A stretch of 64,000 bases of DNA from Acidimicrobiales bacterium (GTDB taxonomy: Bacteria; Actinomycetota; Acidimicrobiia; Acidimicrobiales; Aldehydirespiratoraceae), in assembly GCA_033344915.1 (NCBI GenBank), contig JAWPML010000001.1, forward strand, positions 3,676,263-3,740,262. Reading direction: 5' to 3'. Shown one piece after another: positions 7,601 through 16,227 of the stretch; within the stretch, counting starts at the first letter, position 1; each line of letters opens with the position of its first letter. The translations under genes and the position numbers were made by a program. The notes below the pieces were generated by a model, which did no database searches, was not told where the DNA came from, and worked only from the letters and a program-made list of their open reading frames with translations.

Positions 7601-9007
7601 ATGTGGCGAACGATGACGGTTCTGGCTGTCGTGGCGGTCCTCGCGACCGGGTGCGGTGGTGACGACGGCGGTGGTGCAGGCGACGCGACCACGACCACCG
7701 AGTCGACCGGCTCGTCGACGACCGAGGCGCCACCGAGCGACGACACGACCACGACCGAACCGGCAACCACGACCACCGAGCCGGCCACGTCCACGACGAC
7801 GACCGAGGCGCCGAACGATGATCTGCCCGATGAGATCGAGCGGGTCGACTACCTCACGTTCGCCCAGGGCGCCATCCCGTTCGGGTTCTCGATCGAGGGC
7901 CCCGGTGAAGGGCTCAAGAACAGCGTCGTCATGCAGGCGATCGACGGGAGCACGACCCCGCGTGGGTACGTGACCGGAGCCACCGACGAGACGGCGATCA
8001 CCATGGTGTTCGAGCTCGCCGCGCCGACGACGTTCGACCGGTTCGCGGTGCCCGAGATCGGGGAGGTGCCGGGCCCGAGCACCACGTTCTTCCGCGAGAT
8101 CGAGGTCGCGGGCGCCGACGATGCCGGTGGCCCGTTCGAGACGCTCGCGTCGGCGACGCTGGCGACCCACGAGGGCCGCGGTGAAGTGACGGAGCTCGAT
8201 CTGGTCGCCGAGCGAGCCGTGCGCTACATCCAGATCCGGCTGTCGGCCGGGATCGAGATCCTGACGGAGGAGAGCGGCTTCGAGTTCAGCGAGCTGATCG
8301 CCAACGGCACGCAGGAGCCGCCGGAGTTCAGCGAGGGCTTCACCGGGATCTGGGACGCGAAGCTGCCGGACATCGACCGCTCCGTCGGGTTCATCGAACT
8401 CACCCAGTCCGGCGTCGTCGTCACCGGCTGTTTCGGCCTCGTGGATCTCACGGGCACCGTGACCGGCAACCTCGTCCGGCTCAGTGGTATCCATCGCGAC
8501 TCCCTCACGCCGAGCGCCTACATCTTCGGGCTCGACGCCGACGGTCAGCTCCAGGGTGTCGCCTCGAGCAACGGCAGTCCGTTCAGCTTCATGCCGTCGT
8601 CGATCGCGCCCGAGGGGACGACGACCGACTGCTCCGACATCCCCGAACCCGAGACGCCGCCGCTGGCCTGCGGGTCGGTGATCCACGGCATCAACTTCGA
8701 CGTGAACTCGGCGACCCTGCGGGCCGACTCCGACCCGGTCCTCGCCCAGCTCTACGAGGGTCTGGTGGCCGACGACGCGGCGTCCATCGTGGTCGAGGGC
8801 CACACCTCGACCGAGGGCAGCGACGCCTACAACTTCGACCTCTCCGATCGCCGGGCGCAGTCCGTGGTCGACGACCTCGTGGCCCGCGGCATCGATCCCG
8901 GCCGCATCTCGGCGATGGGCTTCGGCGAGACCGAACCGCTCATCTCACCGGACAACGACGAAGCGTCCCGATCGATCAACCGCCGGGTCGAGATCGACTG
9001 CGGTTGA
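7601..9007 (+). CDS. Lipoprotein with discoidin-like and C-terminal OmpA domains
   Basis: This 468-aa lipoprotein has a signal ending in LATGC (Cys18), then a Thr/Glu/Pro linker (~26-68) typical of wall-spanning stalks. The middle (~90-230: FELAAPTTFDRFAVPE, AVRYIQIRLSA) resembles F5/8 type C/discoidin folds. The last ~100 residues are an OmpA-family peptidoglycan-binding domain (NFDVNSATLR, VVEGHTSTEG, LSDRRAQSV, GFGETEP, NRRVEI). It would tether the outer membrane face to peptidoglycan while displaying a sugar-binding-like domain. It is monocistronic. Confidence 0.85.
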   Translation: MWRTMTVLAVVAVLATGCGGDDGGGAGDATTTTESTGSSTTEAPPSDDTTTTEPATTTTEPATSTTTTEAPNDDLPDEIERVDYLTFAQGAIPFGFSIEGPGEGLKNSVVMQAIDGSTTPRGYVTGATDETAITMVFELAAPTTFDRFAVPEIGEVPGPSTTFFREIEVAGADDAGGPFETLASATLATHEGRGEVTELDLVAERAVRYIQIRLSAGIEILTEESGFEFSELIANGTQEPPEFSEGFTGIWDAKLPDIDRSVGFIELTQSGVVVTGCFGLVDLTGTVTGNLVRLSGIHRDSLTPSAYIFGLDADGQLQGVASSNGSPFSFMPSSIAPEGTTTDCSDIPEPETPPLACGSVIHGINFDVNSATLRADSDPVLAQLYEGLVADDAASIVVEGHTSTEGSDAYNFDLSDRRAQSVVDDLVARGIDPGRISAMGFGETEPLISPDNDEASRSINRRVEIDCG

Positions 9008-9012
9008 GAGGT

Positions 9013-9042
9013 GGGACGGGACTCTGACCCCGGGGTCTCAAC
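9013..9042. repeat. GGGGTCAGACCCC repeat copy 3 (inverted orientation)
   Basis: GGGACTCTGACCCCGGGGTC lies 10 nt after the OmpA-lipoprotein stop, at the junction of convergent genes. GACCCCGGGGTC (9026-9037) is self-complementary, and GTTGAGA/TCTCAAC (9003-9009, 9036-9042) gives 7-bp outer arms. The TCTGACCCC core matches the other copies. Confidence 0.5.
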
Positions 9043-9855
9043 TCAGGCGGGCCAGAGGAGGGGGTTGGCGTCGCTGCGGGCGAGGGTGCCCGGTTCGGCG
9101 TCGCCGAGCCAGGCGTGCAGGTCGAAGCGCTGCTCCGGTGAGTTCGGTTCGGTCACCCGGGCGCCGTCGGCGAACCAGATGATCGTCATCACCGGGCGCA
9201 TGCGGTCGGTCGGGTTCGGCCCCGCCGAGTGGATCGTCCACCCCTTGTGGAACGTCGCGTCGCCGGCCCGGAGCACGCCGTGGGTCGTCGTGGAGCGCTC
9301 GCCGGCGTCGATCGAGCGCTGGATCGCGTCGTCGGACGCGTCGGAGATCTCCCCGGCGCCGACGTCGCCATCGAGATGACTCCCGTCGATGAACGTCATG
9401 GACCCGACCGCGGGATCGAGATCGGCGAGCGGCATCCACATCGTCACTACGTCATCCGTGTCGAGCGGCCAGTAGTTCTGGTCCTGATGCCACGGCGTGC
9501 GGCCGCCGCCAGGCTCCTTGAACAACGCCTGGTCGTGATAGAGCCGCACGCCGTCGACGCCCATCAGCTCGGCTGCGGCCCGGGCGAACCGCGGCGAATC
9601 CACGAACCCTCTCGTCGGCTCGTGGAGCGAGCGGAGCGCCATCGCCTGGAGAAACGCCTTGCCGTAAGTGTCCCGTTCGTCGAGCGGCGTCGGCTCGGGA
9701 TGCCAGCGGTCGACCCCGACCTGGATCTCGGGCAGGTATGCCGCGCATTCGTCGGCGGACGCGAGCCCGCGCACGACGCAGTGGCCGCGTGCCCGTAGCG
9801 AGGTGACGGCGTCGGATTCGAGCGCGTGGTGGCCGTCGAGAGTGGGGAGCGTCAC
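9043..9855 (-). CDS. Phytanoyl-CoA dioxygenase (PhyH) family protein
   Basis: This 270-aa protein is a cupin-fold Fe(II)/2-oxoglutarate oxygenase. The iron triad is visible as WHQDQNYW (HxD, about residue 120) and WTIHSAGP (distal His, about 205), followed by an Arg-containing RMRPVMTIIWF strand for 2-oxoglutarate. It probably hydroxylates a lipid- or CoA-linked substrate; the true substrate is unknown because PhyH-like proteins are diverse. I start at GTG 9855 because TACCAT lies 8 nt upstream (leaderless spacing); an ATG at 9912 would add 19 residues. It converges on the OmpA lipoprotein. Confidence 0.8.
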   Translation of the reverse strand: MTLPTLDGHHALESDAVTSLRARGHCVVRGLASADECAAYLPEIQVGVDRWHPEPTPLDERDTYGKAFLQAMALRSLHEPTRGFVDSPRFARAAAELMGVDGVRLYHDQALFKEPGGGRTPWHQDQNYWPLDTDDVVTMWMPLADLDPAVGSMTFIDGSHLDGDVGAGEISDASDDAIQRSIDAGERSTTTHGVLRAGDATFHKGWTIHSAGPNPTDRMRPVMTIIWFADGARVTEPNSPEQRFDLHAWLGDAEPGTLARSDANPLLWPA

Positions 9856-9940
9856 GGCGCGCCATGGTAGACGTGGGCGATGCAAGCGGTTGATCGGGGC
9901 AAGCGCTGGCACGCCCTCGTCGACTGAGTCACGCGAAAGG

Positions 9941-9972
9941 TGAAGCGGGGGTCAGACCCCAGTTGAAGCGGG
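9941..9972. repeat. GGGGTCAGACCCC repeat copy 4 plus half copy
   Basis: The 20 bases TGAAGCGGGGGTCAGACCCC are identical to 6081-6100, followed at once by a second partial unit (GTTGAAGCGGGTCAG) that runs into the stop codon of the solute-binding protein gene. Confidence 0.7.
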
Positions 9973-11388
9973 TCAGCCGAAGGCGCCGAGGAAGGGGTCG
10001 CCGGTGGTGACGTAGTGGCCGAGCTCGGTGTCGTAGACGTAGCGGATCAGCTCGGAGCCGGCGGAGTGCTTGTCGGGTCGGATCGAGCCGTTCGGCATCG
10101 CCGGGAGCACGATGTCGCCGAGGCTCTCACCGCCGGCGATGAAGGACTCCGGGTTCAGCTCGGGGCCGGCGGCTTCGAGGATTGCGGTCGTGAGCCGGAA
10201 GACGCGGCACCAGTTGACGATGCCGTTCACGAAGTCGTCGTTGTCCATCTCCAGCTCGTCCATGTCGCCGCCCCACGCCTCGTACTCGCCGAGACACTGC
10301 TGCACGCCTTCGTCGGCGAGGGCGACCTCGGCCCCCGGCTTGTAGGTGGTGACGGCGAAGCTGTTCTCCCGGACGTCGTCGGGTGCCGTACTCCGGCTGA
10401 CGACCGTTGTGCCGTCGGCCGCCTGCCCGTTGGTGAGAGCGATCTCGATGTCCGTGCCGGCGGCGCGCCCGACCGCATCGAGCGGCCCGACGATGCCGGA
10501 CAGATGGAGGATGACGTCGGCTCCGTCGGACTTGATGCGTTCGATCACGCGGTCCCACGCGTTCGCGTTCGCCACCGTGTCCTCGGTCGTGTCGCCGACC
10601 TCGATCTCGGCCACGACGTCCACGCCTGCGTCGGCCAGGATCGGTAGGACGCCGTCCGCGTAGACCTGATCCTCAGACGCTTGCCACGTCACGGCCACGG
10701 ACTTGCCCTCGAAGTCACCGTCCTCGATCATCCGGGTCACGCCGCCGATGCGCTGCGGGAGCTGCGAGATCTCGGTGGCGAAGAACCGTCCCTCGGAGCG
10801 TTCCTGGCGTCCGGGGGTCTCGCCGAAGTGGCCGACGTAGGGGTGGCCGTAGGTCTCGGTGATGCACAGCGGGTTGTCACCCAGCATCTGACCCATCACC
10901 ACGAACACCTCTTCGTCCTCCATCATGATCAGACAGGATTCGGCCTGTTCGGCATCGCCGATCGGCAGGAAGACGTCGTGGACGAACTGCACGTTGCGGC
11001 CGTGGATGCCGCCGTTCTCGTTGAGCGTGTCCGCCCAGGACTGGAGCAGCGGCTCGAGAGGAACGTTGCCGAAGTCGAACCCGAAGTCGAGCAGGGCCTC
11101 TGCGTCGATCGCCGCGACACCGATCGTGATCGTCTCCTCGGTGACGCCGCGGAACGAGGCCGTCAGGTCGACCGGCTCGCCGTCATCGCCGTCGTCCGTG
11201 CCGCCATCGTCATCGCCCGTATCGCCGTCATCGGTGCCGCCATCGTCACCGCCGCCGGCATCGTCGCCATCGCCATCGCCTTCGACGGTCGCGCCGTCGT
11301 CGCCACCCGACGCGTCGGATCCACCGTCGTCCCCGCACGCTGCCGCGAGCAGTGAGAGCGCCATCAACAGGGCCAGCAGCTTCTTCAT
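9973..11388 (-). CDS. ABC transporter substrate-binding lipoprotein (Peripla_BP_6 type)
   Basis: This 471-aa protein has a lipobox LAAAC (Cys18), an extreme Asp/Gly/Thr linker (~20-75), and a periplasmic binding protein type I body of the branched-chain amino-acid family: GVAAIDAEALLDFG, a NGGIHGRNVQFV motif and VAVTWQASEDQVYADGV at the inter-domain hinge. It should capture a small polar ligand outside the membrane. No permease or ATPase gene is near, so it is either an orphan component or a sensor. GGGGGGA precedes the ATG, and TAGGGT at 11416-11421 is a likely -10. Confidence 0.85.
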   Translation of the reverse strand: MKKLLALLMALSLLAAACGDDGGSDASGGDDGATVEGDGDGDDAGGGDDGGTDDGDTGDDDGGTDDGDDGEPVDLTASFRGVTEETITIGVAAIDAEALLDFGFDFGNVPLEPLLQSWADTLNENGGIHGRNVQFVHDVFLPIGDAEQAESCLIMMEDEEVFVVMGQMLGDNPLCITETYGHPYVGHFGETPGRQERSEGRFFATEISQLPQRIGGVTRMIEDGDFEGKSVAVTWQASEDQVYADGVLPILADAGVDVVAEIEVGDTTEDTVANANAWDRVIERIKSDGADVILHLSGIVGPLDAVGRAAGTDIEIALTNGQAADGTTVVSRSTAPDDVRENSFAVTTYKPGAEVALADEGVQQCLGEYEAWGGDMDELEMDNDDFVNGIVNWCRVFRLTTAILEAAGPELNPESFIAGGESLGDIVLPAMPNGSIRPDKHSAGSELIRYVYDTELGHYVTTGDPFLGAFG

Positions 11389-11434
11389 TCGTCCCCCCGA
11401 GGATCGACCTGCGCGACCCTACTGCGAACGATGT

Positions 11435-12472
11435 TCAGGGTGCGAGGGGTCGACCGAACGGCAGCGTCTCCTGCCAGCCGGAGAGGAACGACTCGGCTTC
11501 GAGGCAGGCGGCGAGGAAGGGCCCGTCGTCGTGCGCCTTGAACGCCGCGGTCATGTCGCCGATGTCCTCGTTGATGCCGGCCAGGATCTCGGCTTCGGTG
11601 CGGTTGGCGTCGCCCCACAACGCCAGCGTGGATCCGGCCAGCGAGACGAAGTCGGCCGGCGCGGCAACGTCGTTGCGGCGCAGCACGGCCAGCGCTCGGG
11701 CGGTCAGGGGAAGGCGACCGGAGGCGACGACGGCCGAGGCTTCCCCGATCTGGGCGGCGACCTCGTGGTTGACGACGCCCATCTTCGAACCGACGAACCA
11801 GACGTCGGCCCCCGATCCGAAGATCGCCATCGGATGTCCGGGATCGCCGAGCGCGTTCACCATGTCGTCGCCGTCGGCGGCCCACGCGTCGGCGAGGGTG
11901 TGCGGATCGAAGCCGGCGTCGTTCGTCACGCTTCCCGTCGCGGTCGCGACGGCGGCGATGGTGCCGCCCCGCTCGACGACCGCCTCCGCGAGGGCGGGGC
12001 CGGTCGCGCCGAACCCTTCGATGGCCACGGCCTTGCCGGCGAGCCCGGCCGCGGCGTGGTGCGCACAGACCGCCGCGCTCAGACCGTCACAGCGGTCGAT
12101 GAACGTCGGCGCATCGCCGCCGAGCCGGCCGGTGTCTCGTTCGTCCGCGGCACGGAGCGGCGCCAGGTCGGCCTCGCTCACGCCCTTGGCCGCGTCGGGG
12201 AGATACGTACCGTCGGCCACGAGGTCGGCGGCCTCCGCCACGAACGCCTCCACCGCTGCGTCCCGGTCCGGCGCCTCGGCGCTGATGCCGGCCGACGCGC
12301 CGCCCCGCTTCATGCCGAGCACCGCGTAGGTGTAGGTCTGCGAGCGGGCGAGATCCTTGGCGCCGCCCTGGAGCACCTTGCGGGCCCAGCGAACCGGACC
12401 GGATGAGGCCTCGGCTCCGTCGAGGTCGATCGCGACGAACGCCTCGGTGGTGGTGAACTTGTGGATGCGCAC
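11435..12472 (-). CDS. Divergent Glu/Leu/Phe/Val dehydrogenase-like protein
   Basis: This 345-aa protein has the two-domain plan of amino-acid dehydrogenases. The N-terminal part has TYTYAVLGMKRGGASAGI (~47-65), aligning with the family's TYK..G-P-GGGKGG region. The C-terminal Rossmann domain has VAIEGFGATGPALAEAVVER and SVTNDAGFD, and ends with PADFVSLAGS. The Lys of the GGGKGG substrate motif appears to be replaced (GGASAG), so it may not be a normal oxidative deaminase. It is transcribed with, but 46 bp before, the solute-binding lipoprotein. TACGAT about 10-15 bp upstream is a possible -10. Confidence 0.65.
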   Translation of the reverse strand: MRIHKFTTTEAFVAIDLDGAEASSGPVRWARKVLQGGAKDLARSQTYTYAVLGMKRGGASAGISAEAPDRDAAVEAFVAEAADLVADGTYLPDAAKGVSEADLAPLRAADERDTGRLGGDAPTFIDRCDGLSAAVCAHHAAAGLAGKAVAIEGFGATGPALAEAVVERGGTIAAVATATGSVTNDAGFDPHTLADAWAADGDDMVNALGDPGHPMAIFGSGADVWFVGSKMGVVNHEVAAQIGEASAVVASGRLPLTARALAVLRRNDVAAPADFVSLAGSTLALWGDANRTEAEILAGINEDIGDMTAAFKAHDDGPFLAACLEAESFLSGWQETLPFGRPLAP

Positions 12473-12531
12473 GGCCCGGATCGTATGGGACCGGCTCGGG
12501 TCATGGCGGATCCGGTCGGGAGGTCGTCATC

Positions 12532-12560
12532 TGGACCTCTCCCCGGCGACTACCTAGCGT
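12532..12560 (+). promoter_or_regulatory. Promoter (TGGACC-17-TAGCGT), leaderless start
   Basis: TGGACC (12532-12537) and TAGCGT (12555-12560) are separated by 17 bp and lie 6 nt before the ATG at 12567, so the transcript would begin at or next to the start codon. Confidence 0.6.
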
Positions 12561-12566
12561 GGTCAG

Positions 12567-15500
12567 ATGGCCAACCTCCGACGCGTCGCCATCTGCCTGG
12601 TCGCCATCGCGACACTGACGACGGGCCTGGCCGCGGCCTCCGGGGGCACGTCACCCACCGTGGCGGCAGTGGCGGGCGAGACCGGCGGGAGCGTCCCCGA
12701 GGGCGAGTTGTTGTTCTCGACCGAAGGCAACCGCCTCCACCGCATCGACACGGACACGATCGGCACCGGTGATCAGGAGCGCGAGGTGTTGGTCGAGCGG
12801 GCGGCGGACGATCCGGTCGACGGGCGTGACGTGAACGGCGAGATCTGCTTCTTCCCGGACGGGTCCGGCCGGTTCGTCCTCGGCGAGGACACGGGCCAGC
12901 CGACGCCGCCTGCCGGCTGGGGCATCTTCGACGCCGACGGCACCCAGCTCGCCAAGTTGACCGCGACCTACATCGAGACCGGCGCAGAGCCGCACGGCTG
13001 CGAGTTCGCCCCGGACGGCACGTTGTTCACCAGCGAGGTCGGGTTCCAGGGCTTCGGCTCGGGGACCGGTCAGCTCATCCAGTGGTTCGACATCGACGGG
13101 CCGGCGCCCACCTTCTGCAAGCTGGCCACGGACCTCGGCACGGCCGGTGGGGTCGCGATCGACGAGCTCGGTCGGGTCTACGTCACCCAGACCTCCGGCC
13201 TCTCGATCGAACGGTTCAGCCCGCCATTCCCGACATCGGCGACCGCCGAGGGTGGTTGTGGCGCAGTGGACCCGACCGGCGCGCCGGCGGCCGACGCGGT
13301 GGATCGGGAACAGTTCGCCTCGCCGAGTGACGGCATGCTCACGTTCTCGGGCGTGGCGTTTGCGCCGAACGGGAACCTCTACGCGTCCAGCGTCCTCACC
13401 GGGCGGATCGCCGAGTACGACCAGGACGGCACGCTGGTGCGGTTGCTGCTCGCCCCCGACGAATCGGTCCCGTCGATTCCGACCGGCCATCCCCAGGGGC
13501 TCGCGGTCGGTGCCGACGGCACCCTCTACTACGCCGATCTCGACCTGCAGGGCACGCTGCCGAACGTCGGACCGGGACCGGACGGCAAGGTCCGGCGCAT
13601 CCGCTTCGATGCGAACGGCGATCCGCTTCCCCCGGAGATCGTGATCGACGGGCTCGCGTTTCCCGACGGGCTGGGGATCGCCCCCGGCGACCTGGAGACG
13701 CCCGAACCGATCGTCGGACCCTGGCCGACCCATGCCGGGAGTGCCGCACGGACGTTCGTGAACCCGGACGAGGCGTGGCTGACGCCCGACAGTGTCGACC
13801 GGCTCGTCGAGAAGTGGCGATTCCCGGCCGGTGCCGTCGTCACCGGATCACCCTCGGTCGCCGACGTGTCGCTCGCCGCCGGAGGCGAGCGGCGCACGGT
13901 CTTCGTGTCGAGCTGGGACGGCTTCGTGTACGCGCTCGACTGGGCGGACGGTCGCGAGATCTGGCGCTTCGCATGGGAGGACCAGCCGGGCGCGTCGTTC
14001 CCCGCCGCGGGTTCGGTGACCGTCACCGAGCGAGCGGGCCGCCACGTCGCGCTCGTCGGGGCCGGTGAGATCCTCTATGCCATCGACGCCGAGACGGGCG
14101 CGGAGATCTGGCGCTTCACCGCGGGTACCGGCTGCCGCGACGCGGTCACCGGTTTGCCCCCGGGGCTCTGCGGGTTCAGCGGTGAACGCAACCAGGTCGA
14201 GTCCACCCCGATCGTCGCCCACGGCACGGTGTTCGTCGGCATGGACGTCAACGACGTGGCGACCGGCAAGGGCGGCTTCTTCGCCGTCGACCTCGACGAC
14301 GGTTCGCTCGTGTGGTGGTTCGACGTCGACACCGGAACGACGTGTCGCCCCGATCCGGGCGACGACATCCGCCGGTTCGACAGCTACCACTCCGAGTCGG
14401 AGCTCGGTCTGCCGGCCGGGTTCTTCGCCACCCGCGCGGGCTGCGACTTCGATCGGTCGCCGACCGGCTGCGGCAACGTCTGGTCCTCGGCCGCGTACGA
14501 CCCGGATCGTGAGGCGCTCTACTTCGCGACGAGCAACTGCGACACGGATCTCGATCCCGCGACGCCCGCGCCGACGCCGATCATGCCTTCGCACGACGAG
14601 GCCATCGTCGCCCTCGGTATCGACGGTGCCGCATTGTGGCGCTGGCGACCGCGCGAGGTCGACAACGACGATCTCGCGTTCGGCGCGGTGCCGAACCTCT
14701 TCTCGATCGATGTCGACGGCACGCCGACCGATGTCCTCGGCGTCGGCGGCAAGGACGGCACCTACTACGTGCTCGATCGCGACGGCGTGAACGAACGCAC
14801 GGGCGTGTCGTGGGACGACGCCGACCCGCGCAGCCTGCCGTACTGGGAGACCAACGTCGTGCCCGGTGGAGCCATCGGCGGCATCATCGCCACCGCCGCG
14901 GTGGACGAAGCGCGGCGTCGGGTGTTCTTCTCCACCGCGCCCGGCGAGAGCATCTCGGAGGTTCAGCGGCCGACCGTGCACGCGCTCGATCTCGACACCG
15001 GCGCGGTCGTCTGGCAGCACGACGACACCGGGTTCCCGAGCGGTGACGCGAGCTATGCGCCGACGAGTTCCGCGGGTGGCGTCGTGGTGGTCGGCAGCGT
15101 GATCTTCCCGCACCTGCGGCTCTTCGATGCGGCCGACGGCACCCTGCTGTACGACGAGGTCATCGGGAACGGCGGGACGTTGTCCGGGATCTCGTCCGGC
15201 GCCGCGATCGTCGACGGCACCATCGTCGTGGGCACGGGCATCGGGGCGCGCTCGAGCGGCGGCTCGAGTCCCGGCGATTTCGCGGCGAACACGCCGGCGG
15301 ACATCGTCGCCCTCTGCGTTGCCGGCACGATCGGTTGTCCGGGCCCGCTCCCGAAGGTCGTGCCGGGGTTCGTCGACGTGACCGAGGGCGACGTCGGCAC
15401 CACGCCGGTGCGGATACCGGTCCGGCTGTCGTTCCCGTCGCAGTCACCGGTGACGGTCGACTGGCGCGTCGTGCTCCCGCACGAGCTGCAGGTCGCCGAG

Positions 15501-16016
15501 CTGGCCGACGCCTCGGGCGCCGTGACGTTCGCGCCCGGCGAGACGGAGGCGTTCGTCGACGTGGAGGTCATCGGCGACGAGCTCCACGAGGGCGACGAAC
15601 TCGGCGTCGTCGTGTTCCGGGATCCGGTGAACGCGGCCATCGGCGGCTTCTACGGGCTCGGCATCGTCCGCGTCGCCGATGACGATCCGCCGCCGGGCGT
15701 GGCCGCGCTCGTCGGGATCGCGACCGAGGAGTCCGGATCGCTGCGGATCCCGATCGTGCTGGATCGCGTCAGCGGGCTCGCGGTGCAGGTCACCTACGAC
15801 CTCGTCGACGGATCCGCCGTCGCGGGTGCGGACTATCTGGCCGCGTCGGGGACCGTCACGATTCCGGCCGGGGACCGGGTCGCCCATGTGGAGGTCGCCC
15901 TGGTCGACGACTCGACGGCCGAACCACTCGAGTACGTCGTGGTGGAGCTACGCGACGTCGTGGGCGCCGATGTGCTCGGCTCGTGGGGTGTCGGTCTGAT
16001 CGTCGATCTCGACTGA
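12567..16016 (+). CDS. Secreted NHL/PQQ beta-propeller protein with Calx-beta repeats
   Basis: This 1149-aa protein has a signal peptide (~1-25). Residues ~35-380 carry SMP-30/NHL-like propeller blades (PHGCEFAPDGTLF, FAPNGNLYASSV, GLAVGADGTLYYADL). Residues ~410-890 carry PQQ/quinoprotein-type blades (EKWRFPAG, GREIWRFAWE, ALDLDTGAVVWQHDD). From ~930 two Calx-beta-like domains follow (VTEGDVGTTPVRIPVRLSF; DGSAVAGADYLAASGTVTIP). It is probably extracellular. Whether it binds PQQ or only has the fold is not known; no membrane anchor or sorting motif is seen at the C-terminus. It is monocistronic with its own promoter and converges on the ferredoxin gene 2 bp away. Confidence 0.8.
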   Translation: MANLRRVAICLVAIATLTTGLAAASGGTSPTVAAVAGETGGSVPEGELLFSTEGNRLHRIDTDTIGTGDQEREVLVERAADDPVDGRDVNGEICFFPDGSGRFVLGEDTGQPTPPAGWGIFDADGTQLAKLTATYIETGAEPHGCEFAPDGTLFTSEVGFQGFGSGTGQLIQWFDIDGPAPTFCKLATDLGTAGGVAIDELGRVYVTQTSGLSIERFSPPFPTSATAEGGCGAVDPTGAPAADAVDREQFASPSDGMLTFSGVAFAPNGNLYASSVLTGRIAEYDQDGTLVRLLLAPDESVPSIPTGHPQGLAVGADGTLYYADLDLQGTLPNVGPGPDGKVRRIRFDANGDPLPPEIVIDGLAFPDGLGIAPGDLETPEPIVGPWPTHAGSAARTFVNPDEAWLTPDSVDRLVEKWRFPAGAVVTGSPSVADVSLAAGGERRTVFVSSWDGFVYALDWADGREIWRFAWEDQPGASFPAAGSVTVTERAGRHVALVGAGEILYAIDAETGAEIWRFTAGTGCRDAVTGLPPGLCGFSGERNQVESTPIVAHGTVFVGMDVNDVATGKGGFFAVDLDDGSLVWWFDVDTGTTCRPDPGDDIRRFDSYHSESELGLPAGFFATRAGCDFDRSPTGCGNVWSSAAYDPDREALYFATSNCDTDLDPATPAPTPIMPSHDEAIVALGIDGAALWRWRPREVDNDDLAFGAVPNLFSIDVDGTPTDVLGVGGKDGTYYVLDRDGVNERTGVSWDDADPRSLPYWETNVVPGGAIGGIIATAAVDEARRRVFFSTAPGESISEVQRPTVHALDLDTGAVVWQHDDTGFPSGDASYAPTSSAGGVVVVGSVIFPHLRLFDAADGTLLYDEVIGNGGTLSGISSGAAIVDGTIVVGTGIGARSSGGSSPGDFAANTPADIVALCVAGTIGCPGPLPKVVPGFVDVTEGDVGTTPVRIPVRLSFPSQSPVTVDWRVVLPHELQVAELADASGAVTFAPGETEAFVDVEVIGDELHEGDELGVVVFRDPVNAAIGGFYGLGIVRVADDDPPPGVAALVGIATEESGSLRIPIVLDRVSGLAVQVTYDLVDGSAVAGADYLAASGTVTIPAGDRVAHVEVALVDDSTAEPLEYVVVELRDVVGADVLGSWGVGLIVDLD

Positions 16017-16018
16017 CG

Positions 16019-16216
16019 TCAGTCGTCGACGATCTCGATGGCGAACTCGGGACAGTTGTCCGCCGCGAGGCGGGCCTTCTCCTCGAGCTCGGCCGGCACG
16101 GTGCCGTCGACCAAGAGGATCGCGTAGCCCTCGTCGTCGGTGTCGAACAGCTCGGGGGCGAGCATGTAGCAGCGGTTGTGGCCCTGGCAGGCCTCGCGGT
16201 CGTACGTGATCTTCAT
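16019..16216 (-). CDS. P450-partner ferredoxin with CXXHXXC cluster motif
   Basis: This 65-aa ferredoxin has three cysteines in the [3Fe-4S]/[4Fe-4S] P450-redoxin pattern: C10-QGH-NR-C16 and C55-P. The position normally held by a fourth Cys (or other residue) is His13, the CXXHXXC type known from some mycobacterial ferredoxins. It should carry electrons to the cytochrome P450 encoded 11 nt upstream on the same strand. A TAGAGT 8 nt before its ATG (16225-16230) overlaps the P450 stop codon and may give it a second, leaderless transcript. Confidence 0.9.
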   Translation of the reverse strand: MKITYDREACQGHNRCYMLAPELFDTDDEGYAILLVDGTVPAELEEKARLAADNCPEFAIEIVDD

Positions 16217-16227
16217 CGTCGCCGACT

